The translations under genes and the position numbers were made by a program. 64,000 nucleotides of DNA, from positions 32,758,166-32,822,165 of the forward strand of contig OZ022508.1 of assembly GCA_963989385.1 (NCBI GenBank). The letters run 5' to 3'. Within the stretch, counting starts at the first letter, position 1. Every line of letters starts with the position of its first letter. Source of the DNA: Ctena decussata (taxonomy: Eukaryota > Mollusca > Bivalvia > Lucinida > Lucinidae). The notes under the pieces are model-generated. The model was given only the letters and a program-made list of their open reading frames with translations. It had not been told where the DNA came from and made no database searches. Shown here in pieces: positions 53,725-64,000 of this stretch.

Positions 53725-55190
53725 AGAAGTAAGGCGAGTACCCAGTGCTATCATAGAATGTTCCTTTGTAGGCGTGCATCAGAGCTGGAACGTATACTAC
53801 CAAATCACTTTAATTGAGTCCTAGCATCTGAAGAAGTGTCTGCAGTTAAAATGTTCAACCTGGCCATTACCCTTAGGATGATAGGGGTTTGTCCTCGACC
53901 TCTCGAAGCATTAAAGTACTTCTAACATTAAATTGTTCAAGAGCACATTTTCTTTTATTTTTTGTTGTAAACAGTTCATGACATAGTCATATAAACTTCT
54001 TTAAGGTTATTTAACTGCTTCATTTAATTTAACTGAATCTGATTTTCACCCAAACTGGACAAAATATCAGTATAACAAGACGGAGCAGCTGGTCTCACTT
54101 TTGTGACCTTTGGTAAACATGCATTTTGATTTTGCCTTTGTACTATCGCCATTAATTTTAGATTAATTGTATTTATATTCTAAGTTTTTCTATTTATTTA
54201 TTTTAGTTTCGATATCATTTAGTTATAATATAACCATTCAAAGCAGTGAGCAATAAGAATGCACTCTTTCTATTGATTCCATTAGTATTGTTACCATCGT
54301 CCGACATATATACATGAAAATTGCATATCATGCTTACAGTGATTTACAAAATTTGATTTATACCATAAAAGAGGCGGTCTATGGTTAAACTGTCTTTCAG
54401 ACGGGCGTGTATCCGAATATCTTGAAACTGTATCAGTCAACTACAATAGAAGGAAGCATTCAAATCTTTTAATCTGAATCCAAATAAATCTAAATATGAC
54501 ACCGGATATGAGTCAATATTCAGAAGTCTTATATTTTTTTTAATTTATGATCATATATGAGCTGCGCTGTTGGAAGCCTGCTTTAAGCAAATGTGAAATG
54601 TGCATACTCAGCCCAGACTGCACACATATGCATTCTGATATGAGTATACACATTTCGAATTTTTAAACTCACCAAATTCCAACTTTTGTTTAAGCAAACT
54701 AAGCTGCATCATACCCAACCGTGCAAGTGCACCCTGCTTCAGCTTTGCACATTTCTTGAGACACCCTTTCTAAGGACACAACTTGATATTACATGTATTA
54801 TATTGTCCTTTTAAACCAAACCGTATTATAATTGAAACAAGGATTTATGATTAATAATTCTATTGAAGGTGGGGTTGTTGCCATTGATAACTTATCGCGA
54901 ACCCAAGACCATGATAAATGACTTGTAAAATATGCATGTTCACCGGCAGAGAAAGATATTATCGACTGGGTGGAAGGCTGGTGGAATTATCCGTCCTTGC
55001 ATAAAAAAGGACATTCAAAAGTTTACTACAGCAACAATATATGATCATTAAATCAGATACTACCCCTATCCATTAAAACATGTAGTTATAGAATTTAATG
55101 ATCTAGATCACGACATATAATCTAAAATCGGACCTTCATCCACCAACTTCTTGAACTTTTTGATTCATAAAATCTGCCATTCAATGCACA
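53725..55190. other. No gene recognised
   Basis: AT-rich sequence with no clear repeats or coding frames. Confidence 0.4.
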
Positions 55191-55208
55191 CATTTGCTAA
55201 ATACATGT

Positions 55209-55658
55209 ATGCTTCATTCTCAACTTATAAGATTTGCTAGAGTGTGTAGTCATGTAGATGACTTTAATGCTCGTAATAAATGTTTAACTGCTAAACTTCT
55301 TCAACAGGGCTATCGGTATCATAAGCTTAGAAAGGCTTTTTCTAAATTCTATCGCAGACACCATGAATTGGTTTCAAAATTTGATGTCGGATTAAAATTT
55401 CTTTTACACCAAGGCCTATCGGAACCAGAATTTTATGGTTACTTAGTATACAAATTCAAAAAGATTAAGGGTAGGACTGATTTTTCTGATCAATTCCGAA
55501 AAATAATAATACGTCACAAACGTATTGGCTATAATTTAAATGTTATGCGACAGTCTGCATGCTTAGTGATTAACCCAATCACGGTTGATAACTTTGGTGC
55601 ACTCTTTAATTGCACACCGGGGGATCGGTCGTCAGACTCTATGATGGCCCCGACCTAA
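55209..55658 (+). pseudogene. C-terminal fragment of a retroelement reverse-transcriptase protein
   Basis: The open frame reads SQLIRFARVCSHVDDFNARN, LLQQGYRYHKLRKAFSKFYR, LVSKFDVGLKFLLHQGLSEP and ends NCTPGDRSSDSMMAPT. This tail type (SQLIRFARVC, then GYRYHKLRK..FYRRH) is familiar to me from long retroelement ORFs in invertebrates. The polymerase domain itself is absent, so the copy is 5'-truncated. The exact family (non-LTR or Penelope-like) is not certain. The frame is intact to its stop. Confidence 0.6.
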
Positions 55659-56300
55659 AGCTATATATTTTAGTTGGTTGGGACCGGAGCCTTTTTGTCT
55701 GTTGCTTGGTCCACCGGGGCTCAACTGGTGACCTTCTTTTGCTTCAGATTTCCAGTGGGGTTGTTTGGCAGGACAGGGATCTCCACCTGTCAGACGGCCC
55801 GTTGTATCTGTTGAGTCCTCGTCTTTGCTTCTTCATGGTGTTGAAATTTGATTTATGTGTTTACCGTGATGATTCATTGACGAGTTACAGGGTTATCATG
55901 CGAACCGAACAACCAACTAAATGTTTTGTACCACTTCAGAAACTGAGGGTGAGGTTGGGCCTGTAAAATCGATTTAAGCCCCCCAGTAATTCATTACTGA
56001 CCGTTCCAAGGCGGTAATTCTGTTGTGGTTCTCTGTTGCCTGTTTTTGGTGTCAGAGTTTCTGTGATGTTTTACCTTATGTATGTTCTTATTATTTTTGG
56101 TTTAGTTTGGGTTGCTGAGTGGCCACCTTTTGGGAACAAGCTGCTCACTCGGTTGGCCATATGTTCTCTGTATCTTGACTATTTGTAATCTTAGTTGTTT
56201 CCAACTATGGTTTGAGGGCTGGATTTGGATTTTGATTGTTTCAGTTCCTGGTCTTTGCATACTTTTTACTTTTATGTTTTCGTACACCTAAGGAGGTCTG
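55659..56300 (+). mobile_element. 3' UTR of the same retroelement
   Basis: GT-rich non-coding sequence continues from the stop codon. It contains typical trailer phrases such as ggctggatttggattttgat near 56218. The true 3' terminus and TSD were not identified. Confidence 0.4.
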
Positions 56301-56986
56301 TGTGCTTGCCAGCCAGATGCTGAGTGATATCAAATTCATTCTAGTTTCAAATAAAATATTTGTTACCTGGGTACCTTTCATTATGAGTCTTTACAGATTA
56401 TTCTCTGTTCATAGAAATATACTGTTATGTTTGTGGTTTGGCTATTTTAACATTGACCAAAATTTCTTCTCATCAAATTCGTACACCTTTCTAAAACTGA
56501 TCTCAGAAGTGATAAAACATTTTCTTGTCACAGCCAATGACACAAGTTATTTTTTCAACAAATACTTTTTAAAGATGAAAACATTTTTCTGGTAAGTTGT
56601 TGAAGTAAGATTAAAATAAAAAGGAATTCCTGAGGTACCCTGAAAAGAAGAGTCCTTATTTAAAAAAAATGACATTTTTGCCATCAAAAATGAACTTTCC
56701 ATTCACACTTTCTGATTTATGATGTTATTATGGTGATCTTTTGTGCCAAATAATTTTCAAATCCCACCCTGCAGGACAAACTCATGGGCCAGACACGATT
56801 CTGGTGACACACGAACACACAAACAACGCACACACGGACGGGGTAAATTCTATATGCCCTTCCGCCATTTCATGGCTGGGGCATGAAAAGGATCCTGAAT
56901 ACATATTGCGACGGCTTGAATTCCAGTTGTTGGCCACGCAACTAATGACACCTCAGTTGGTAAGGCAATCTGCCATGAAAATATAT

Positions 56987-57224
56987 GAGCCGCGACACGA
57001 GAAAACCAACAATGTGGTTGTGCGCCCAGCGCAGACTCAGATCAGCCTGGACATCCGCACAGTCTGATCAGACTCTTCGCTAAGCGCTTAGAGGGTAGCT
57101 AAGGGTCTAAGCTACCTTCATGCGGACAGCGAAGACTCTGATCAGACTGGGCGAATGCCCAGGCTGATCTGAGTCTGCGATGGGCGCACAACCACATTGT
57201 TGGTTTTCTCGTGTCGCGGCTCAT
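56987..57224. mobile_element. Foldback MITE of the gagccgcgacac family, best-preserved ends
   Basis: Nearly perfect: gagccgcgacacgagaaaac at the left and gttttctcgtgtcgcggctc at the right. Inner arms ctcagatcagcctgg / ccaggctgatctgag. Flanks read atatat on both sides. Confidence 0.85.
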
Positions 57225-57239
57225 ATATGTTTTTCTCAC

Positions 57240-58055
57240 AATATTAGTTGTATATTACCATTAAACAACTGTCAGAGTTAGAGATCTGATTATCAATATA
57301 CACCACGCGCTGGGGGTAGTCGTAAAACAATGTTGATAACCAATGCTTTGATTACATCGTAAGCAGATAAAGATCATTTAAGAGACTAACTTATCAAAAT
57401 CATATGTACAAATAAACAGGACAAGAACAGAACAATTAGTGATGACAAGGCCACGAAACCCTTACAGTATAAAAAAATAGTATCATTTCAGACAGTTTAA
57501 AATGTCACAAGCGGTGTTTAAAGATTTTTTAAGTTGCAGTCTTCCTAAGTATCTAATACAGTAGATGACATCTTGACCCACCAAGGATCAAAAGGGTATA
57601 CTATTTTATTGAAAATAAGTGTTTTTTAAGTGTTTTTAAGAACTTGCAAATGCAAGATGATAAGCTTATCTAAGAATACATCTGCTAATAATTTACTCCG
57701 AACTTCAAAATAAAGTACTAGTGAACTGGTCATTTGGAAATGGGTAAAAGTAAAGAAATTTCAAAATTAAACAACGTTTTGGGGTCATGCATTACTTGCA
57801 TCTTTAACACACTAGTCTTTCCCGTTGGCTCTAGTAAATATATTTTTGTTATAGTAATGACTTGCATGTTTTTCTTTATTCGAAAAATCGAAAACACTTA
57901 AACACAAGTTTACCTCTTTAACATTCTTTCAAATTACCATGTGAATGCTCAGGCAATGTTAGCCCATTGCATTCTGGGTATTTTTGTCGTCTGCTGAAAT
58001 TGTCGCCTGCATCAAAAAATCAAGAATATTTTGACAATATTGGCCTGACCATGAT
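57240..58055. other. No gene recognised
   Basis: AT-rich, no repeats or coding frames assigned. Confidence 0.4.
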
Positions 58056-58065
58056 GTCTAGGCAG

Positions 58066-58130
58066 CAAACAGTTTGGATCTCAGATCAGGCCCCACGTTT
58101 GTGGGGCCTGATCTAGATCCAAACTGTTTG
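58066..58130. repeat. Perfect hairpin, gcaaacagtttggatc
   Basis: gcaaacagtttggatctcag..atcaggccccacg / gtggggcctgatctagatcc..aaactgtttgc. Confidence 0.75.
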
Positions 58131-58899
58131 CCCAGATACCCCTAAAGGGGTATCCCGAATGGAATGGGTTAAAATCTGTCTAAAAGTATAGTTTGCAAGC
58201 CAACAGGTCTTTGCATTTTACAACATAAAAATCATGGTCGAACTGCGTATGCTGGAACATGATTCCGCAAATGCGAAGGTTGGTTTGATTATGTGCAGTT
58301 CGCATGTGCTTTTTTACTGAGTTTCTAACGATGTCGCTAGAGTTATACCATTATACTTAGCCAAAATATGATATAAGACAGTAACCTTCCCATTGTTTTT
58401 AAAAAAGAAAATCATCGGGTCGTACTTTGTATAGGAGGAGTTACCCAGTTTGAAATTTGATCCTGAAACAAGAATTCCAAAAAGTAAACAAATATATCTT
58501 CGGTTTCAAAACGGCGCCTGAATCCCAATAATATTCCTTTGAAGTTGAATATCGGTTACACTAATGAATAAATTTATCTGCCCTTTAACTTAAAATAATT
58601 GCTGAGTCATGCTAGAAACTGACAGCCATGATATGAAAATATTAGTGAGAGAGACTATACTAATGAAGTAAGAAACTCACAAGAGCATGTTTTGTTCATT
58701 CGAGTCGCATTTGAAAGGTACATGCATAGCGATATTGTTATTTGACTTATACAAACACTTTACTGAAAACAAGACATTTCCTCCAATTAAATATAACACG
58801 GGGTACTTGGTGACCGACCACCAATGCCTTTCTTGGGCACGTTGTGGTCTAGACAACAGCTTCCATTGCATAATATCCTTTTGTATGACCAAACGAGTC

Positions 58900-58985
58900 C
58901 TTTTCTCACCCATCGGACAAGACTCGCCAAAGCTCGTGGGTTATCTCCTCGTACAGACATGCAACCCTTGCTATAACTGTTACTT
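58900..58985. repeat. Fragment of the gttataccatgg MITE
   Basis: aaagctcgtgggttatctcc, tcgtacagacatgcaaccc, tgctataactgttac match one arm of 61340-61450. Confidence 0.55.
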
Positions 58986-59633
58986 AGCTGACGTTTTATG
59001 CGTCTGAATCTATCGACCTTTGTTTAAGATACTCAAACCATATGAACTTCAAGCACCAAGAACGTATTACTTGCAAGCAACTAATGAAATTGATGGCCGG
59101 TGTTGTGCATGAAAGAGTCGCACAAAATGAAATTGTTCATAGACAAGGTGGCTTATTTTAAAAGAAGCCAAGTAAGGACCACAGCTGCATTCAGTCTTAT
59201 AAATCAGGGTTTAATCGAAATGGTAATGGATACTATCGTTAATTAAGTAGTTCCATTTGACGTCTCATAGGAACGACCTTAATGGAGTGACACTTACAAT
59301 ATGCCAGTACACATGCAGTGGCATAATGTATCTACTAAACCATTTTAACTCGCTCAGTCTGAAAATATTGTCAAAATCTAAGTCCTTGAATCAGATTTGA
59401 CTGAAAAGCAGTACTTATTTTGTTGGAATTGGTAAATTGGGCAGCGTCTGAGTAGCCCAGTGGTTTACGCTTCCGAATTTGGATCACGGGTTGGCCCCGC
59501 TTGAGGCGAGAGTCTGACAGAGTGTTTGAACCGAAACGGCGCTTCTTTGCAAAAGCCTTACATAACCATCCTCCCATCGTCCTGTCATGAAATACTCTTG
59601 AAAAGGGTGTAAACCCGGGCTATAGGTATGCTG

Positions 59634-59772
59634 CGGAACGGAAAGGAACGGAATGGAACTGAGACAATTTACGGAATAAATCTCATCGAAAATGTTAAGG
59701 TTTGTCCAGGGAGGTAATAAGTGCGACTTTCTCCGTAAAATAATATGCAAATTCAGTACCTGTTCCGTTCCG
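59634..59772. repeat. Foldback with cggaacggaa ends
   Basis: cggaacggaaaggaacgg at the left and tgttccgttccg at the right. Confidence 0.55.
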
Positions 59773-60647
59773 AAAAAATACCATTGACGTAAACGCGCAA
59801 GTCATCCATCTTCTCTTACTGGTAATTCCATTCTTGTCCCGGTGATATCTGCTCTAATGAATTTAGAAATTAAGTAATCATTCCTCTCAAAAGTCTTTTT
59901 TTTCTCAATATGTTTCGTGGCAAACCCTCTCATGCGATTGGCGTGTAAGAACGCCTATTATGTCATAAAACGTAGTTCATCTAAGACATAATAGATAATA
60001 CGTAAGACGTACGGAAAAGGGCCCTAATAGCTTCCGTAGGCATGCGGTAGCATTGAAAGGTGTGAAAAAAATCAATAATGGTACGGAATCTCAGGCTCAT
60101 TTTCAGATTAAACCTGTATGTTCGCCAAGCCTTGGACGAGGCGAAATAATCTCAAAACCAGCCAGAGATTTCAACTCCACCATGAATTATATTAATTTTG
60201 CTGCTATGCGAGCCAGTTTTTCTCTTTAAAATATATATTCAGTAAAATATACCAGAGAATATATTTACTGGTATAAACTGGTTTAAAGCGGCAATAATGA
60301 CAATGTCAAAGGATGACAAGATTATTATAATGCATCCGCATGAAAGTGACTTTGCGACAGGAATAGTCTGTAAAGCTATCCAGTATGTCGTGTGATTTTC
60401 TAACTTAAATTTGATTTCAAATAACTCTACAGAATAATTTATATCAAAATAATATACACTCTCTGTTACACGACACCCAAATATTTAGCTCCTGGGGCGG
60501 GGCCTATCTATCACCCTTGTTTGTCAGGTTAAAGCATATTTTATTTAAGGGCAACGAAGGGTGCCCCGGTGTTTAACGACTTAGGATTGAATTTCATGAA
60601 TATATTGCTACAGGAAAATAATACTGCGAAATGATTGATATACAAAC

Positions 60648-61052
60648 CACGCTGGTCTGGCATTCAACACAGGCAACGAGGCAACCTACTTTAAAACACG
60701 ATTATTTCGCATACTTCTTATATTAATTTCAAACTATGATTCTTACGGACCCGGCAGTTTGTTAGACCTCTTAGTCAGACCAGATTTTCAAAGAAATTCC
60801 GTCTAGTATAAATGCTGTGCTTGAATAAGGTTTTTCACCGATTCGTTGGCTGGTCGTTGTAGCCCAAAAATTGTTTTCAAGCATTTCTTGAATATGCATA
60901 TCAATTCAGTAAAACTTTTGAGTCCTATTTCGAGAGTAGGGGGTCGGATGGTCCGTGAGACTATACTTCTGAAACAAACTTATCCTGATGAGCAGAACCA
61001 GCAGGTTCCTTGTACGTTGTCTTCGTTGCCTGTGTTGAATGCCAGACCAGTG
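60648..61052. mobile_element. ~400-bp MITE with ctggtctggcattcaac TIRs
   Basis: cacgctggtctggcattcaa, cacaggcaacga at the left; tcgttgcctgtg, ttgaatgccagaccagtg at the right. The interior is not palindromic. Confidence 0.7.
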
Positions 61053-61261
61053 CAAACACTTACTTAAGGTGAAAGTTTTCTTATACATCAACTTTGCCCT
61101 AGATAAATATGTTTACTTCGATTCAATAGTGTTGCTTTTAATATTGCATCCTTATTCCCATGATTACAATACACTTTTAAAGTGATCATGAACTTAATTA
61201 TGTTATAGTTTTCCATCCGTGTCTGTCTTGCTGTCAGTATAAGTGCGAGAATTTATCTGTG

Positions 61262-61450
61262 TTATACCACCCTCACCAGAAAACGCCAACTTTAGCACGA
61301 AATATTTCCCAGTGAGCAAGGTCTACACTGAAAAGCGGGTGGTATAAAATAGTTATACCATGGTATGTCCGCATGTAGGGGAGATAATCCGCTCGCTAAA
61401 ACTCGTGGATTATCTCCTCGTACAGGCGGACAAACCATGGTATAACTATT
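61262..61450. mobile_element. Foldback MITE, gttataccatgg family
   Basis: Contains ttataccaccctcacc, aactttagcacgaaatattt, gttataccatggtatgtccg, ggagataatccgctcgct and the inverse ttatctcctcgtacaggcgg, ccatggtataac. Confidence 0.75.
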
Positions 61451-61831
61451 ACTTGCCATCAAACAAGTAACAGTGATACAGTGATGTCCAGAAAATCTTG
61501 CTATGAATGCTGGTTTGAATGTTCTTCAAAACAATATATTAAAACATAAACTTGAGGATCACTACTGGCCATGCTATGATAGTTGGAAAAATTAACCATT
61601 TGAAATATCATATATGAAAAAAAAAAAAGTTTCTTTAGATAAGGTAATACTGAGGCTATTTTAATTGCCATACTTTTCCGTTTTGTATAATTACGGAGTT
61701 TAGGCTCACTGGCCTAATTGGCCGAAACTAGCTAGTCTGGCCCAGAAAACTTGTACACTCGACAGTTTTCAGTTCTTTGGTGTGATCCTTGCTTCCAAAG
61801 GATAACCCTTTTATAGAACATTATTAAAATC

Positions 61832-62060
61832 GGCCGAACCGCGTAGCGCAGTCGGTAGGGCGCCTGACTTCTAAGCCAGAGGTCCTGGGTTCGATGCCGG
61901 GTCCGGCCACTTACTTTTATTTCCCCTTCCGTTGATTCAAGAAGGGCAGTTGTCAGTTACTGATGAAAGTAAGTGCACTTAGAACTGGTTAACCGCTTAG
62001 GAGGTATAAGCCTGCCCAGGAATAGTGTGGTTAGGTTAAGATGACACAACAACAACAACG
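61832..62060 (+). mobile_element. tRNA-derived SINE with 10-bp TSD
   Basis: tattaaaatc flanks at 61822-61831 and 62061-62070. Head: cgtagcgcagtcggtaggg (box A) and ggttcgatgcc (box B). Body: cagttgtcagttactg, gcccaggaatagtgtggtta; tail (acaaca)n. The head could be mistaken for a tRNA-Arg-like gene, but the anticodon loop has 6 nt. Confidence 0.85.
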
Positions 62061-62070
62061 TATTAAAATC

Positions 62071-63095
62071 TGCTTTAATGATGAAATTTATGTATGTATT
62101 GTAGTAACATCAAGCCGTATGGACTCGTCATCTGAAATTATGCTGTATTTTGTAAAGCTGGATAGACTCGGAGGTCAGAAAGAAAACTATAACTCACATC
62201 ATAATTCATTCAAAAAAATTAATTCAGTTTCGATGGAGTTTCTATAGCATAATATTGAAATCTTTATGGCAGTTCAAGAAACGGCGTTCAAACTAATCTA
62301 ATAATGAAGGCATTGAGGTTGCCAATTCAGGTTGCCAAACAATCAACCTTACCTCGAAGAAAAAATGTGAATCTGTACCAGTCTGAAACAATGGCAACTT
62401 AAAATTCTCTATATGTGTCATTCAAAGGAAGATACTTTGAATGTTTTGCAACTTTAAACTTTATTTTCAAGGCGTGATTACGGTTAATTAAAACATTTAA
62501 AGTGTTTAAGTGCTGCATGTGATTACATTCATTAATGTTTATTGTGTACAAGAAAACTTTCTCTTGCCCATGCGCGGATTGAGCTTCCGATTTGATTTTT
62601 AAAAGAGGAAAAGTTAGGTAATCCGAGCAGAACAGACAAGAAATGTTGAAATAAAATGAATTCAGATAAAGCAGACTGAAAGCGAATTTTAGTATAAAAA
62701 TAAAGACTAAGGAAAGACCACAGTGACAACATACACTCTACCTAAGACATAGCAAGAACCGCTCTAGATTCTTAAAGTGCTGCACAAGAGTGCAAAATAC
62801 TATAATCATAGGCAAAAAGTCATAAGTTGGCAGCCAAACATCTGGAATTTCTGTTATATGTTATATCATATCATGGGTAATAGGTGTTTCTATTTGTGGA
62901 AACACCGACCTAGTGAATAATACTGACCATTTATAACGGTCGATTTGAAGCCAGCAGGTGCATCGTTCTAGTTTGTATAAGGCCACCGCTGTCTTTAGTG
63001 CCCAACTCTCTATTGGCTTCAGATTGTTAATGAGCCTTCAACAGCATTTTTCATCAGCGGTCTCTGTGTGTTTATGTGTGTCTTCGCTATGTTGT
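62071..63095. other. No gene recognised
   Basis: Holds a small ggtgtttctatttgtggaaacacc hairpin at 62883-62907 and otherwise unassigned AT-rich sequence. Confidence 0.4.
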
Positions 63096-63096
63096 C

Positions 63097-63312
63097 TCAC
63101 TGATGGTTTAGGCGATCCCATAAGATGGTCAAGAAACGGAAACTAAGGATCACAAAGGCTTGAAGATCTTCTGGTTTAGCAAAGACGATTCTACAGGCCA
63201 GAGTGAAAAGAAAAATAAGAAGGGTTAGACAGAAGAAGAGACAAAATGGATGAACGTACTTTGCCAGCACAACTAGGGCAGCTGCAAACAGGACCAGGTC
63301 GAAAGGATTCAT
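63097..63312 (-). CDS. Hypothetical membrane-protein N-terminus or exon
   Basis: From an ATG at 63312 the minus strand reads MNPFDLVLFAAALVVLAKYV, then two more hydrophobic stretches (CLFFCLTLLIFLFTLACRIV) and KPEDLQAF. A possible GT donor follows QAF (gtgatc). The composition is convincing for membrane segments, but no family is recognised. Confidence 0.3.
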   Translation of the reverse strand: MNPFDLVLFAAALVVLAKYVHPFCLFFCLTLLIFLFTLACRIVFAKPEDLQAFVILSFRFLTILWDRLNHQ

Positions 63313-63439
63313 TGCAAAGTTATCTGTGGTGCCCCAACGACCTTGCAAAGATGGGATAGAATAGTAATAGAAATAAAGTAAATTGTTATTAGCAGTTGCA
63401 TCAAAATTACGAAATTCAATGTCATTTCTGCATGATGCA

Positions 63440-63705
63440 TAATTTTAAGGTGTTTGTGTACGCCTTCATGTTTTTTTTTTTTTTTTTTTTTTTTCGTTTT
63501 GGCAAAGGGGAACAAAATGTTTGCTTCTCTGGATGACGAACCCCTTCCAAAGTGGGATCTACTCTTGAAGGGAATAATATGCTCTTTGGGAACACTTTTT
63601 TTTCTTTTAAGAGTTGACCTCCATTGAGAAGGGCTTCGAAAAAAGAAATCGGTAGAGTTGCTTGCCCTCGAAGTGTATCCCTTCACCTTAATCCAGTAGG
63701 CTCAA
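63440..63705. mobile_element. Foldback MITE, tacacctccat family, with poly-T tract
   Basis: gtgtacgccttcatg followed by a ~25-nt T tract, then ggcaaaggggaacaaaatg, actcttgaagggaataatatgctc and gtagagttgcttgccctcg. Confidence 0.6.
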
Positions 63706-64000
63706 AGGCGATTATTTTGTGCATGATCAAAACGTTAGACAAGTGTGTCTATTTTCGCAAATAAATGTGTTTTCTGACTGTTGTTTTGCTTTTCACGTTT
63801 ATCAGGGTCTCTGGGGCGCTACATGTACAGGGACCATCGGAACCAAATAACTGATACTTTTTATGTCTACTTAGTTAAAACATAACTAGTTTGTAACAAA
63901 CTTTTCAACTGAACATACAAACATTGTTGCAAAGCAGATCGAAAGCACAAGTACTAATAATATTCTCAACTATGTATAACATGTCCACGATATTGCGATT

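Noticed and set aside
56236..56595. 119-aa ORF MFQFLVFAYF...
   Set aside because: AT-rich chance frame spanning the end of the retroelement trailer; no domain recognised.
58687..59007. 106-aa ORF MFCSFESHLKG...
   Set aside because: It runs through a fragment of the gttataccatgg MITE, with overlapping ORFs on both strands and no homology recognised.

Overview
This is a eukaryotic, AT-rich, intron- and repeat-dense window. It carries one clear protein-coding gene, the C-terminal ~400 codons of CLN3 (battenin), on the + strand from 8475 to 29639 in twelve recognised exons. All exons have GT donors and AG acceptors and their phases agree. The repeat content is typical of bivalve molluscs: Pearl/Helentron-like elements with tandem cores, tRNA-derived SINEs with conserved central domains, and very many foldback MITEs. 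I infer a bivalve, perhaps a heterodont clam. The species cannot be fixed from the sequence alone.

1-8474: upstream repeats. A SINE is split by a 551-bp retroposon tail with a 15-bp target-site duplication (TSD). Further on are a second SINE with TSD, a zinc-knuckle-like coding relic near 3 kb, and a degenerate Helentron-like element. The first coding exon(s) of CLN3 (roughly 35-40 residues) were not found; they lie here unrecognised or upstream of the window.

8475-29639: CLN3. Its introns are packed with mobile DNA. The largest intron (18426-26791) holds a nested stack: a hAT-type MITE, split by a 5.9-kb hAT element with 8-bp TSDs, which itself contains a Tc1/mariner-type MITE, a foldback element, a SINE and a 1.27-kb antisense retroposon. 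That retroposon has a 12-bp TSD and codes only for a Pro/Lys-rich ORF1-like protein. Other introns contain Helentron-like tandem arrays, and exon 3 sits between direct repeats.

29640-64000: almost no host coding sequence. Contents include a defective mariner transposon interrupted by a SINE, a pair of inverted foldback elements, a long internally repetitive hairpin, an isolated MYND zinc-finger exon (minus strand, 37474-37641) next to a 2-kb Helentron-like tandem array, a second tandem-core element at 41 kb, a 5'-truncated reverse-transcriptase fragment at 55.2 kb, and many MITEs. Two short hydrophobic minus-strand ORFs (near 53.2 and 63.2 kb) may be exons but are weak.

The observations most worth follow-up are the nested insertions inside CLN3, the TE tandem cores that repeat nuclear-receptor-like half-sites, the MYND exon wedged between mobile elements, and the hairpin at 37.15-37.47 kb that encodes nearly the same peptide on both strands.
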